Shown in pieces: positions 27,413 to 38,176 of a stretch of DNA of 56,499 nucleotides. Each line of letters starts with the position of its first letter. Position 1 is the stretch's first letter. The stretch is taken from positions 1 to 56,499 of the forward strand of contig JAGRCP010000063.1 in the NCBI GenBank assembly GCA_020433455.1. The letters run 5' to 3'. Source of the stretch: Caldilineaceae bacterium (lineage in GTDB: Bacteria > Chloroflexota > Anaerolineae > Caldilineales > Caldilineaceae). The notes beneath the pieces were generated by a model that had not been told where the DNA came from, did not search any database, and saw only the letters and a list, made by a program, of their open reading frames with translations. Position numbers and translations under genes: made by a program.

Positions 27413-28132
27413 TTGTCTTCTCCCCTGATCGTCGTTCTGGATCGACCGCAGAATCCGGCCAATATCGGCGCGGTGGTGCGGGCCATGCGCAATTTGGACG
27501 TGGGGACGCTGCGGCTGGTCGATCCTGCGCCGTTTGCGCGTGAGGATCTGCTGCGTTACGCTCACCGCTGTGAAGAGCAGGTCGCGGCCATCACCGTTTA
27601 CGCCGACGTGGCGGATGCCGTGGCCGATGCCATCTACGTTGTGGGCACGGCCGCGCTGGTCCATCCGGATCGGCCTTATACGTCTGATGTACGCGGTCTG
27701 GCCGCTGAGCTGACCGTGCGCGGCCGGACCGGTTCTGTGGCCCTCCTCTTCGGCACCGAGGGCGACGGGCTGGACCGGGCTGCGTTGGATCACTGTCATC
27801 TGGTGGCGTCCCTGCCCGTCAATCCCGACTATCCCGCGCTCAACCTGGCCCAGTCCGTGCTGCTCTTCCTGTATGAATTGCGCTTGGCCCGGGAGACGCC
27901 ACTACCATTGCCATCGTTTCCCGCCGAGCCCGCTGCGCCCGCACGCCAGGCCGAGCTGGAGCAACTTTTCCGCCTCACCGAGGCGTTGCTGCATGATGTC
28001 GATTACTTTCGCTACAGCCCTGAAACGGTTATGCGCAGCCTGCGCAATCTGGCCTACCGGGCCGAATTGACCTCTGATGAGGCGGCCATGCTCATGGGCA
28101 TGGTGCGCAAGCTGATGCAGCGTATGCAATAA
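27413..28132 (+). CDS. TrmH/SpoU-family RNA 2'-O-methyltransferase (TrmJ-like)
   Basis: About 239 residues from a TTG at 27413; the start is uncertain. Knotted methyltransferase motifs are clear: LDRPQNPANIGAVVRAMRNL (motif 1 with Asn and Arg), VALLFGTEGDGLDRAALDHC (motif 2) and VNPDYPALNLAQSVLLFLYE (motif 3). This form, with a C-terminal helical extension, is closest to TrmJ, which methylates position 32 of tRNA. Begins 26 bases after the MtnA-like gene. Confidence 0.85.
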   Translation: MSSPLIVVLDRPQNPANIGAVVRAMRNLDVGTLRLVDPAPFAREDLLRYAHRCEEQVAAITVYADVADAVADAIYVVGTAALVHPDRPYTSDVRGLAAELTVRGRTGSVALLFGTEGDGLDRAALDHCHLVASLPVNPDYPALNLAQSVLLFLYELRLARETPLPLPSFPAEPAAPARQAELEQLFRLTEALLHDVDYFRYSPETVMRSLRNLAYRAELTSDEAAMLMGMVRKLMQRMQ

Positions 28133-28162
28133 ACGTCCTATCATCCCATAAAGGAGCATCCT

Positions 28163-29272
28163 ATGAGCGCCACTCTGCCTGAAGCCGAAACCCTTTCCGA
28201 CGACGGCCTGGTTGGAACCATGCGGGCCGCGCGCCTGTACGGTCCCCGGGACCTGCGCGTGGACGAAGTGCCCGTGCCCGGTCCGCCTGGTCCAGGCGAA
28301 GCGTTGCTGCGCATCACTTCTGTGGGCGTCTGCGGCAGCGATCTTCATTCCTACCTGGACGCGCGCATCGGCGACACGGTCGTGGAAGAGCCCATGGTGC
28401 TGGGCCACGAATTTGCCGCGGTGGTCATGGCTGTGGGCGCGGACGCGACCGACGGCAATCACGCGCCGCTGTTGCCGGGCACGCGGGTTGCTGTGGATCC
28501 GGCTCAGCCCTGCGGTCGCTGCGAGATGTGCGAACAGGGCCATCCCAATCTCTGTTGGCGCATGCACTTTTGCGGCAACTATCCTGACGACGGCAGCCTG
28601 AGCACTTTTATGCACATGCCCGCGCACACCTGCTTTCCCGTGCCCGACGTCATGGATAACGACACGGCCGCCTTGCTGGAGCCTCTGGGCGTGGGGCTGC
28701 ACACCATCGATCTGGCCAAAATCAAGGTGGGCGACAGCGTAGCCATTTTGGGCGCGGGCGCGATTGGCCATTACGTTTTGCAATTGGCGAAATTATCAGG
28801 CGCAGACCCCATCTTCGTTAGCGATAAATTTGATTGGCGCTTGAATTTGGCTGAACGTTACGGCGCAATCCCCATCAACTGCGACGTGACGGATCCGGTT
28901 GCTGCGGTCATGGAAGCGACCGATAGCCGGGGCGTGGATGTGGCTATTGAAGCCGCTTGGGCCGATCACTCGGTCCAGCAGGCCGCGTCCATGGCGCGCC
29001 TGGGCGGTCGGGTTACCCTGGCGGGAATTCCCGGCGGTGATCGCCTGGAAATGAAGCACTCCACCGCCCGGCGTAAAGGGCTGACTATCCGCATGGTGCG
29101 GCGCATGAAGCACGTCTATCCCCGGGCCATTCGCCTGGCGTTGCGGGGCGCGGTCAACGTGACGGATATTGTCAGCCATCATTTCTCGCTGGAGGAAGCG
29201 CCTCAGGCTTTTGCCCTGAACGCAAATTATGAAGATGAAGTGGGCAAGGTCATCATTCGGGTGAGCGAGTAA
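28163..29272 (+). CDS. Zinc-dependent medium-chain dehydrogenase (sorbitol/threonine dehydrogenase-like)
   Basis: 369 residues; ATG follows AAAGGAG. Catalytic zinc ligands are in [10 protein letters not shown] and GHEFAAVV; the structural zinc loop is [15 protein letters not shown]. The NAD(P)-binding fold has [19 protein letters not shown] and an acidic-residue position after the second strand (VSDKFDWRL), which favours NAD. Oxidises a polyol or similar alcohol; the substrate is unknown. Confidence 0.9.
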   Translation: MSATLPEAETLSDDGLVGTMRAARLYGPRDLRVDEVPVPGPPGPGEALLRITSVGVCGSDLHSYLDARIGDTVVEEPMVLGHEFAAVVMAVGADATDGNHAPLLPGTRVAVDPAQPCGRCEMCEQGHPNLCWRMHFCGNYPDDGSLSTFMHMPAHTCFPVPDVMDNDTAALLEPLGVGLHTIDLAKIKVGDSVAILGAGAIGHYVLQLAKLSGADPIFVSDKFDWRLNLAERYGAIPINCDVTDPVAAVMEATDSRGVDVAIEAAWADHSVQQAASMARLGGRVTLAGIPGGDRLEMKHSTARRKGLTIRMVRRMKHVYPRAIRLALRGAVNVTDIVSHHFSLEEAPQAFALNANYEDEVGKVIIRVSE

Positions 29273-29345
29273 AGAAGGAGCCCTTCGCACCTCATATCCG
29301 TACGCTTTGTCTAAAATCTATGGCTCAACAGGATCGCATCTGGTA

Positions 29346-29406
29346 GGTTGGCGCCTCCGGCCCGACACATCCGGTTCAGCACCGGTCGGGCAGGGATGCG
29401 CCGACC
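29346..29406. repeat. Imperfect 22-bp stem-loop between convergent genes
   Basis: Left arm begins GGTTGGCGCCTCC and continues GGCCCGAC; the right arm ends GATGCGCCGACC. About 17 of 21 positions pair, with the loop containing CCGGTTCAGCACCGG, itself near-palindromic. It lies between the ends of the dehydrogenase (+) and VIT-vWA (-) genes. No T tract, so it looks like a repeat rather than a classical terminator. Confidence 0.6.
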
Positions 29407-29452
29407 CGGCTTTGTTCCCATGTCAACCGCATGAAATCCGAGGCTGATGGCG

Positions 29453-31903
29453 CTACCATGCAAGTTCGATTGTCAGCTTCCCTTCCCATGGCCGCCTGTC
29501 TGCCGTTTCCAGCACAAGCTGTACCGCCGCGCCGGCGGGCACGGCAACGTTTAGCGGCCGCTCTCCCTGACGCAGCAGTTCACGCAGGCGGATGCGGGCG
29601 CGGGCCTCGATCAGATCGCTGACGTAGAGGAGCAGCGCGGCCTGATCGCCCGGATCGTCTCCGCCCGTCCGGGCGGCGCGAAGTCCCTTTAGCGTCACTT
29701 CACGTACGTCCAACGCATTCGCATAGAGCAAAGCGCGTCCATCCTCCGGCCGCGGGACGCCGCAGTAAATTTGGGTATAGCGAGGCGGCGAGGACGGGCC
29801 GCTGAATCCGCCGCCCGCGGGCATGGGCATGAAACCGGCCTGGGGCAGGGGGCGGCCTTGACTCTCCAGCATAGGCGACGATGGGGCGTACTGAGTTATT
29901 GCCGGCGACGGACCCGGCCTGGAAAGCTGCCAGCCGTGGGGAACGGCATTGGCCACCGGCACCGTATGGGAGATTGGATTGCCTGCCTCTTCGCGTATGG
30001 CCACAAAGGCGGTAGCCGAAGAGGGCAGCCCATAGTGGAGCGCCTCGCGCGCCAGGAGATCGTTCATCATTTCTGCCGCGGCCAACAGTTGATTTTCGCC
30101 GTATAGCTTGTCGCGTTGAGGGCGTTCCAACCCCTGGACGTTGACGCCCAGCTTCCTCAATTCGGTTACGAGATCGGCGATCTGGAACTGCGCCCGGGCC
30201 ACGTACTCCAGCGTGTTGAGCCGCGCTGCCCCGTAGAGCGCAGCCAGGGCGGGATGATCCGGCGCCCGGGTCAGATCGACGGCAGCTTCGGCCAGAACTG
30301 CGTCATCAGCGGCCAGCAGGCGGGCGGTGACGGCGGAAGCATCGGCCCGAGGCGCACGCGCCGTCAGCCAAATGCTCTGGCCTGCCGGGAGATCGCCTGC
30401 ATCCAGCGCCGCCCATCCATCGGGTCCTGAAGCCTGGCGGCGGGAACCCGTAACCATCTCCCTGTCCACCGCGAGACGCAGGTTGGTCAGCACCGGTTGG
30501 GCCCAGGCGTGCAGCACTTCTTCCAGCGCGGTGGTGATGTCTTCTTCCTGGGGATCGCTGGTCAGGTAGCGGGCGATGCCGCCGCTGCGGCGGACGATTT
30601 CGTTGGTCAGGGCGTCATTGGGCGCGGCGTCAATGCAGAGCACGCTGATGCGGCGCGGCGTGGGACCTGCGATTGCATCCTCGGCCAGGCGCAGGATGCG
30701 ACCGGCGTCGGTGACCTGGGCGTCGGTGACGATGAAGACGTGCCGCGTGGCCGCCCCAACTGCGGGCGGCAGATCCAGCGCTTGCTCCAATGCTGCACCC
30801 AGATTCGTCCCGCCGCTCTCTTTTTGTTCCTTTAGCCACGCCACGGTCGCCTGGACGTGCGCCGCATCCGCCGGCTGCACCGCTTGACCGTACCATTCCA
30901 CCGTGTTGTGGAAGCAGGCCAGGGCAAACGAATCGGCCGGCGTCATTTCCCGCAGGAAGGCGGCAATGGCCCAGTCTGCGGCCTGCCACTTTGGTCCGTG
31001 CATGGAGCCCGAGTGATCCACCAGCAGGATAACCTCCCGCGCGGGCGTTGCGGCCGGCTTTTCTTCCGGAGGCGCAATGGCGGCCAGCAGGTAGACGGCG
31101 TCATCCGTCCGATCAACATGGGCCTGGAGGGAGAGCGTGGGCGTTTTTGCGGCACGCTGCGGCTGCCAGCGCAGGACAAAGTCCCGGTCCGGTACGACCT
31201 GGCCCCCAGCCAGTTCGATTTGGACGCCCGCTGCGGCCGGCTCCTTTTCCGTCTTTACCGCCAATTCATGGGTAGGACTGCTGAATTCTTCCGCCCCGTA
31301 GAGGCGTAAGCTGAGAGCGAAGCGGTGGCCCGGGTCGCGTAAGAGGGCGAGAGGCTGACCCTGCACAGAGCCCGTCGCGCCTTCATCTTCGCGCACGTAG
31401 CGGGGCGCAGTGGTAAGGGGGATGCGCAGGCTCCAGTCCAGGCCGTGGGCCCGGGCGAGCTGTACCGTCTGGATTTCGACGCGGACATCCTCGTCCGGGC
31501 GGATGCCGGTGACCTGAAGGGTGAAGACATCGGGCGCTTCGCGGGTGGTCAGCGCGGCTTGCTTACCCGCTTCTTTAGCCGCCCGATAGCGAGCTTCGGC
31601 TTCCTTGCGGGTGGTCAGCATGGCCTGGATGCGCACGCCGCCGAAGGTAACCGTTGCGCCAATCACCGCGACATCGCCCGATAAGGGGAAGCGATAGACG
31701 GCCTCAATGGCGTTGGACCAGGTTTGGCTGGAAAAGTGATAGTGTTGCGTCGTTTGCAGGCGCGCGAGGGGGCCGGTGATCTCGCCGCTGACCTCTGTTT
31801 TGACGAGGGGAACGAAGTAAGGCCCCATCTCTTCCCGTTGGGCAATCTCCAGCACGCCAAAGCCGTTGGGCAGGGAATTGAGGAAGAGATTTGGATTGAA
31901 CAT
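29453..31903 (-). CDS. VIT and von Willebrand factor A domain protein
   Basis: 816 residues. An N-terminal VIT domain (FPLSGDVAVIGATVTFGG, RKEAEARYRAAKEAGKQAAL) is followed by a vWA domain whose metal-ion-dependent adhesion site is VDHSGSMHG (D296) with later GGTNLGAAL and VTDAQVTDA. This is the inter-alpha-trypsin-inhibitor heavy-chain-like architecture. No signal peptide is visible, so it is probably cytoplasmic or exported by an unknown route. The C-terminal 150 residues include a Pro-rich linker and a DUF-like helical end. A strong promoter sits 160-190 bases upstream. Role unknown, likely protein-protein binding. Confidence 0.88.
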   Translation of the reverse strand: MFNPNLFLNSLPNGFGVLEIAQREEMGPYFVPLVKTEVSGEITGPLARLQTTQHYHFSSQTWSNAIEAVYRFPLSGDVAVIGATVTFGGVRIQAMLTTRKEAEARYRAAKEAGKQAALTTREAPDVFTLQVTGIRPDEDVRVEIQTVQLARAHGLDWSLRIPLTTAPRYVREDEGATGSVQGQPLALLRDPGHRFALSLRLYGAEEFSSPTHELAVKTEKEPAAAGVQIELAGGQVVPDRDFVLRWQPQRAAKTPTLSLQAHVDRTDDAVYLLAAIAPPEEKPAATPAREVILLVDHSGSMHGPKWQAADWAIAAFLREMTPADSFALACFHNTVEWYGQAVQPADAAHVQATVAWLKEQKESGGTNLGAALEQALDLPPAVGAATRHVFIVTDAQVTDAGRILRLAEDAIAGPTPRRISVLCIDAAPNDALTNEIVRRSGGIARYLTSDPQEEDITTALEEVLHAWAQPVLTNLRLAVDREMVTGSRRQASGPDGWAALDAGDLPAGQSIWLTARAPRADASAVTARLLAADDAVLAEAAVDLTRAPDHPALAALYGAARLNTLEYVARAQFQIADLVTELRKLGVNVQGLERPQRDKLYGENQLLAAAEMMNDLLAREALHYGLPSSATAFVAIREEAGNPISHTVPVANAVPHGWQLSRPGPSPAITQYAPSSPMLESQGRPLPQAGFMPMPAGGGFSGPSSPPRYTQIYCGVPRPEDGRALLYANALDVREVTLKGLRAARTGGDDPGDQAALLLYVSDLIEARARIRLRELLRQGERPLNVAVPAGAAVQLVLETADRRPWEGKLTIELAW

Positions 31904-32062
31904 TGGAATTATCCTTTACGCGCACGGCGTCGATATGCGGGTAATCGTGAAGCGGCGGCCATGTCAGGGAGCCGCGTTCGGCGATATCAGCGATGCAGGA
32001 GACGACCAACCGACAATAAGCGAAAGTGCGAAGGATGACCCAGATAGGGGAGATATGCTCCT

Positions 32063-32091
32063 ATTGTAGGCGCGGCTTTTGCGCGCGTCAA
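32063..32091 (-). promoter_or_regulatory. Sigma-70-type promoter of the VIT-vWA gene
   Basis: On the minus strand TTGACG (32091-32086), exactly 17 bases, TACAAT (32068-32063). Predicted leader about 150 bases before ATG 31903. Diverges from the promoter at 32209-32237. Confidence 0.75.
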
Positions 32092-32208
32092 TTCATTTTT
32101 TCGCGGCGCCGGATTGTCCGCTTATCTCTACGCTGCGGGGATGATTTTGTTGCGGCGGATGAGTCGCTGATTAGCCTGTCTGCCAACTCACCTGTCGTTG
32201 CCGGGCGA

Positions 32209-32237
32209 TTGCTCTTTCTTTGTTCCGCTTCTATAAT
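32209..32237 (+). promoter_or_regulatory. Sigma-70-type promoter of the methyltransferase-like gene
   Basis: TTGCTC (32209-32214), 17 bases, perfect TATAAT (32232-32237); the start would fall about 20 bases before ATG 32262. Confidence 0.65.
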
Positions 32238-32261
32238 TCCGGGTGTTGTTCGAGTTTGCTG

Positions 32262-32723
32262 ATGGGGAGAGAAATCATTTTGACGCAGCGAAGATGGAAG
32301 TCCTATCTGTTGGTCTTGATCCAGTTTGTCTGTCTGGCGGGGCTGGCGCTTACGGGGCCGATTCTTGCGCGTCATCCGCTTTGGCTGGCGGTGGAACTCC
32401 TGGCCATCGGCTTGGGCGTGTGGGCCCTTGTCTCCATGGGATATCCCACGCTCAACATTACGCCCGACGTCAAGCCGGAAGGCCGACTCATCGAACGAGG
32501 GCCGTATCGCTGGATTCGCCACCCCATGTACACCTCGCTCATCATCGGCGGCGGCGCTTTGGTGCTGGATTCGTTTTCCTGGCTGCGTCTGGGGATTTGG
32601 CTGCTGCTCCTGGTCGATCTCCTGATTAAGCTGCGCTATGAGGAGTCGTTATTGCGTGCGCATTATCCTGGCTATGCCGCCCTGACCGCACGAACCTGGC
32701 GCCTGCTGCCTTTTATTTTCTAA
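32262..32723 (+). CDS. Isoprenylcysteine carboxyl methyltransferase-like membrane protein
   Basis: 153 residues from ATG 32262; a TTG at 32280 with GGGGAGAG upstream is also possible. Four to five hydrophobic segments, and the signature ERGPYRWIRHPMYTSLII with a following LRYEESLLRAHYPGY, the S-adenosylmethionine-binding core of the ICMT/PEMT group. In bacteria these methylate lipids or small molecules, or are uncharacterised. The next gene starts 12 bases downstream. Confidence 0.82.
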   Translation: MGREIILTQRRWKSYLLVLIQFVCLAGLALTGPILARHPLWLAVELLAIGLGVWALVSMGYPTLNITPDVKPEGRLIERGPYRWIRHPMYTSLIIGGGALVLDSFSWLRLGIWLLLLVDLLIKLRYEESLLRAHYPGYAALTARTWRLLPFIF

Positions 32724-32735
32724 CCGGTACCGCCC

Positions 32736-33374
32736 ATGAATGCTCGTCTTCTGCTCATCCTTGCCATCGTTATCTCGGGCCTGTTCTATCTCCGCGCCGC
32801 CTATGCTGGTTCTGCCGGGCAGATTTATCTGCTCAAGCCCCTGACGACGCTGCTGATTATCTTTCTGGCCTGGCGTATGCCCGGATCGTCATTGCTCTTC
32901 AAGCGGCTGATTCTAGCGGGATTGTTCTTCTCGCTGGCGGGCGATGTCTTTCTCATGTTGCCCCAGGATCGGTTTATCGCCGGTCTCATCAGCTTTCTCG
33001 TGGCCCATCTTTTTTATATTGCTGCGTTCGTCTCTTCCGCGGGCTTCCAGATGACGGCCTGGCCGCTGGGCGCGTATCTGCTTTATGGCGCGCTCATGCT
33101 CTTATTGCTCTGGCCCCATCTGGGCGCGCTGCGGTTGCCGGTGCTCGTGTACATGGTCGTCATTCTCGTCATGGGCTGGCAGGGGCTGGAACGCGGGCTA
33201 TTTCTCAACACGCAAGGTGCGTGGCTGGCGGCTGCGGGCGCGGCCTTCTTTGTCGCGTCGGACTCTCTCCTGGCCCTGGATCGCTTCCGGGGGCAGTTTC
33301 CCGCCGCAACCGCATTGGTCATGATTACCTATTGGACGGCCCAGACGTTGCTGGCCTTGTCGGTAGGGAAGTGA
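32736..33374 (+). CDS. YhhN/TMEM86 family membrane protein (lysoplasmalogenase-like)
   Basis: 212 residues with about eight membrane segments. Family features: LLKPLTTLLIIFLAW, LFFSLAGDVFLMLPQDRFIA and FVASDSLLALDRF, with the conserved acidic residues in GD and SD. Animal members hydrolyse the vinyl-ether of lysoplasmalogens; bacterial members are little studied. Forms a two-gene unit with the ICMT-like gene, which suggests a lipid-related role by association. Confidence 0.85.
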   Translation: MNARLLLILAIVISGLFYLRAAYAGSAGQIYLLKPLTTLLIIFLAWRMPGSSLLFKRLILAGLFFSLAGDVFLMLPQDRFIAGLISFLVAHLFYIAAFVSSAGFQMTAWPLGAYLLYGALMLLLLWPHLGALRLPVLVYMVVILVMGWQGLERGLFLNTQGAWLAAAGAAFFVASDSLLALDRFRGQFPAATALVMITYWTAQTLLALSVGK

Positions 33375-33415
33375 CTAATTAAGTCGGCTGGTTGGTTGCT
33401 TCGATTTCGCATGCT

Positions 33416-33443
33416 TGCCGGACTCCAGCCCGGCGCTCCCGGC
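33416..33443 (+). repeat. Short dispersed GC-rich repeat, copy 2
   Basis: Contains GACTCCAGCCCGGCGCTCCC followed by GG; matches the copy at 22633-22660 except for the GG/CC swap after GACT and one further base. Confidence 0.55.
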
Positions 33444-33480
33444 GGCATCCCGCAAGCGCTGCGTTATTGGCGGGCAGACC

Positions 33481-33885
33481 TTAATCTTGCTCGAACAGTT
33501 CGAACTCACTGCCGGAATCAATCAACTCTTCTAAAGTCACATTTAGCGCTTGTGCAATCTTTTGCAGGACATCCGTTGTCCCGTTCCGCTTGCCGGACTC
33601 AAGTTGCGATAAGTATGGCTTGCTGATGCCAGCCTCTTCCGCCAGCTGTTTTTGCGATAAAGAACGATACTCTCGCCAAACGCGAATCGGATTTTCGCCG
33701 TCTAATAGTGCATTGGCAATCCGGCCAGGGATCAATTCCTCTCCCGCCTCAATGCCGGCTTTGGCTTCATCATAGGCGCGGATATCTTCTAACATTTCCC
33801 AGGCGTCAAGCAATTTTTGATACTCAAGATAGGGAATTACCGCCCATTCGGCCTGACCGTTTTTTTCGATTACCTGTATGCTCAT
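33481..33885 (-). CDS. Antitoxin with C-terminal XRE helix-turn-helix
   Basis: 134 residues. The N-terminal 60 residues (WAVIPYLEYQKLLDAWEMLE) resemble the Phd-type antitoxin start, and residues ~70-125 are an XRE helix-turn-helix: LSQKQLAEEAGISKPYLSQL, ESGKRNGTTDVLQKIAQALN. It should bind the toxin encoded upstream and the palindrome at 34149-34165. The ATG overlaps the toxin stop by four bases (ATGA), so the pair is translationally coupled, in toxin-first (HigBA-like) order. Confidence 0.88.
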   Translation of the reverse strand: MSIQVIEKNGQAEWAVIPYLEYQKLLDAWEMLEDIRAYDEAKAGIEAGEELIPGRIANALLDGENPIRVWREYRSLSQKQLAEEAGISKPYLSQLESGKRNGTTDVLQKIAQALNVTLEELIDSGSEFELFEQD

Positions 33886-34139
33886 TTGTAAATTTCCCCT
33901 CTTGGCCCGACCTTGATCACCAACATCACCACTTGCTCGTTCTGTAATTCATAAATTACCCGCCAATCGCCGACGTGTAGCCGGTACCCTGAGCGTCCCG
34001 CCAATTTTGTCACATTATTATGCGGAGCGTATGGATCAGCGGCAATCGCGTCGATTTTTTCGCGGATCAAATTCGCAGTATCTTTGGGAATGCGGCGCAA
34101 TCTTCTAAGCGCCGGTCTGGTAAATACGACTGAATACAT
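33882..34139 (-). CDS. RelE/ParE superfamily toxin
   Basis: 85 residues. Typical compact RelE fold: MYSVVFTRPALRRLRRIPKD, YRLHVGDWRVIYEL and a hydrophobic last strand. RelE members cleave mRNA on the ribosome; the basic residues and the RVIYEL segment fit that group better than ParE, but this is not certain. No ribosome site precedes the ATG, and the -10 element lies only seven bases upstream, so the transcript may be leaderless. Confidence 0.9.
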   Translation of the reverse strand: MYSVVFTRPALRRLRRIPKDTANLIREKIDAIAADPYAPHNNVTKLAGRSGYRLHVGDWRVIYELQNEQVVMLVIKVGPRGEIYK

Positions 34140-34146
34140 GAATGAA

Positions 34147-34176
34147 ATATTAGCATAATGCTAATCTCTTCTGCAA
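34147..34176 (-). promoter_or_regulatory. Promoter and operator of the toxin-antitoxin operon
   Basis: On the minus strand TTGCAG (34176-34171), 18 bases, TAATAT (34152-34147). Between and partly over them lies the perfect palindrome ATTAGCAT-A-ATGCTAAT (34149-34165 on the plus strand), the expected binding site for an autoregulating XRE antitoxin. Confidence 0.7.
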
Positions 34177-34513
34177 ATGCTTTTTGATGCTCCAGCAATT
34201 CATTACGGCGGCGTTTGTTAATCCGGCTTGACTCATGGATTGGATGTGAGTTGGCCCGCACGGGTCAACTATAACCCTTGTTCCCGTTTGGGACTGCCTC
34301 CCTGTTCAGCTATTTGACACTGTCCGAGTAGTGTGAGATCAAATTCTCTGGAGGCTCAACGTTACGATATGGCGTATGGCGATATGGAGGATATTGTAGA
34401 TAGATTGATATTGTAAGGATTGGCACGCCGAGAGCAATCAAGCCCATGCATTAGTCAGTAAAATCACTGGCAAAAGGCGCAAACGCGCGTCAAAAACTAC
34501 CGACCCGACCCGA
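34177..34513. other. Intergenic region upstream of the toxin-antitoxin pair
   Basis: 337 bases, lower in GC than the neighbours. A short frame on the plus strand ends YGDMEDIVDRLIL before a TAA near 34417, and a 64-codon minus-strand frame starts near 34261; neither resembles a known protein. It may hold remnants of inserted DNA; nothing can be named. Confidence 0.4.
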
Positions 34514-36771
<2,258 letters not shown>

Positions 36772-36775
<4 letters not shown>

Positions 36776-37410
36776 AGATCGAGGCTGAGCGCGGCCTCGC
36801 AGGCCAGCTGCGCGCGGGTATACGCCGCGGCCGTGCGCTGTTCGAGTCGATCCGTGTTGGCGCTCCACCGCGCGGCAAAGTCCTGATCCGTGACGGCGTG
36901 GAGATTGGTGCGTACGTTGAGCAGCGATGTACGCAAGGCGCCGTTGGCGAGGTAGAGCGCGGCCGCACCGTCGCCCGCCACGGCCGGATTGACCCGGGCC
37001 ATGACGCGTCCAATCAACTCCATCACCGTCAGGCATAATTCAGCCGTGGCAAAGGGTGTAGCCGTTGCATTTTTCATGCCCGCCTGGATGGCGGCCGTGC
37101 GCGCGGTGCGTGCGGTTGGGTTATCCTTGGGCATGGCATAGGCCGCGATGACCCCATCAAACGCGGCAATGTCCTCATCCGCCGCCATAGCCAAATTCAG
37201 ACGCAAGGTTTCGCTTTGGGTCAGATAATCTTCCAGCTCGGGCGTGATGTCGCTGAACGCGGCTTTGCCCAGCGTGTAGCGAATGACCAGGCTGACCAGC
37301 GCGGCCGCGTGGGAGCCGGTCAGCGCTGCCGCGCTGCCGCCCGCAGGCGTAGGTTGCCGCGCGGCCAGCTGATCGTTAAATTGGCGCAGAGAGAGGTCTA
37401 GAATGGACAT
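36772..37410 (-). CDS. Formiminotransferase-cyclodeaminase family protein (FchA-like)
   Basis: 212 residues from ATG 37410 ([11 protein letters not shown]). Shows [20 protein letters not shown], the folate-binding start of the cyclodeaminase domain, [14 protein letters not shown] and NAVLNVRTNL-like [12 protein letters not shown]. Stand-alone proteins of this length act as formimidoyl-THF cyclodeaminase or methenyl-THF cyclohydrolase (FchA) in one-carbon metabolism. Coupled by a four-base overlap to the membrane-protein gene, an odd partner. Confidence 0.85.
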
Positions 37411-37446
37411 AACCCGGGCCTGTCCCCTTGCTTGCATTCAGCCATC

Positions 37447-38127
37447 CTACTCCTCATCCTCCTCTTCGCCCAGCACTTTGCGCTTGAGGTCCCAGGCCGT
37501 GGCCTGGAGCGAGTAATTGACGATGTAGTACATGCCCTTCCACGTATCGGGATCCAGGAATTCCCTGGGCGATGTGCCGGCCAGATTGGCCTTGAGGTCC
37601 ATAACCGTAGAAACGCCGGGCAGAGCGGAGAGCCGCTCGGCCGCATACGCGCGGGCCGACGCGGTTTGACCCTGGGCCGTGTAGTTCAGGACGTACCAGA
37701 GACCTATCCACGTATCGGGATCCAGAAATTCCTTGGGCGATGTGCCCTCCAGATTGCTCCGGAGTTCCTTGACCAATTCTACGCCCACGTCCGGCGTAAA
37801 GCGTTCGATGTTCTTGATGACCAGATCGGTCAACTTGGCGGGCGAATAGGCGGGTGCGCGATAGGACGGCGATAGATTTTGTAGCTCTCCGGCCAGTTGA
37901 TTCAGCTCCGTAAGCAGCACTTCCATTTCGGCCCGCGTCGCTTTTTGCGACGGGCTGGATGGGCGTCCCGCCTCTGCCGGGGCTACGCCCGAGGCCGCGG
38001 CGATCTCCTCAGCGATGATCGCTTGATCTTGATGCAGGTAACAGAAACGCGATCCCGGCTGGGCATACTTCTTGCAGCGTTTTCCCGCCTTGGTCATACC
38101 CTGACACTGCTGTTTTTCTGTGCTCAT
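37447..38127 (-). CDS. DUF5763-like Cys/His protein with duplicated C-terminal module
   Basis: 226 residues. The N-terminus has CQGMTKAGKRCKKYA and GSRFCYLHQ, a C-x8-C-x10-C-x3-H cluster like the short zinc-binding DUF5763 motif. After a flexible linker and a helix, a ~60-residue module appears twice, each containing GTSP[KR]EFLDPDTW followed by an aromatic GxWYxxNY-type end. Cytoplasmic, acidic tail EEEDEE. Function unknown; the zinc motif occurs in many otherwise unrelated bacterial proteins. Confidence 0.7.
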   Translation of the reverse strand: MSTEKQQCQGMTKAGKRCKKYAQPGSRFCYLHQDQAIIAEEIAAASGVAPAEAGRPSSPSQKATRAEMEVLLTELNQLAGELQNLSPSYRAPAYSPAKLTDLVIKNIERFTPDVGVELVKELRSNLEGTSPKEFLDPDTWIGLWYVLNYTAQGQTASARAYAAERLSALPGVSTVMDLKANLAGTSPREFLDPDTWKGMYYIVNYSLQATAWDLKRKVLGEEEDEE

Positions 38128-38176
38128 CCTTTTTCCTCCGATACTGTTCGAGCGGCAAGGGACAGATCGCTTACTT

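Noticed and set aside
36776-37036. N-terminal extension of the membrane protein
   Set aside because: It reads through the cyclodeaminase gene in another frame; ATG 36775 with four-base overlap is the natural start.
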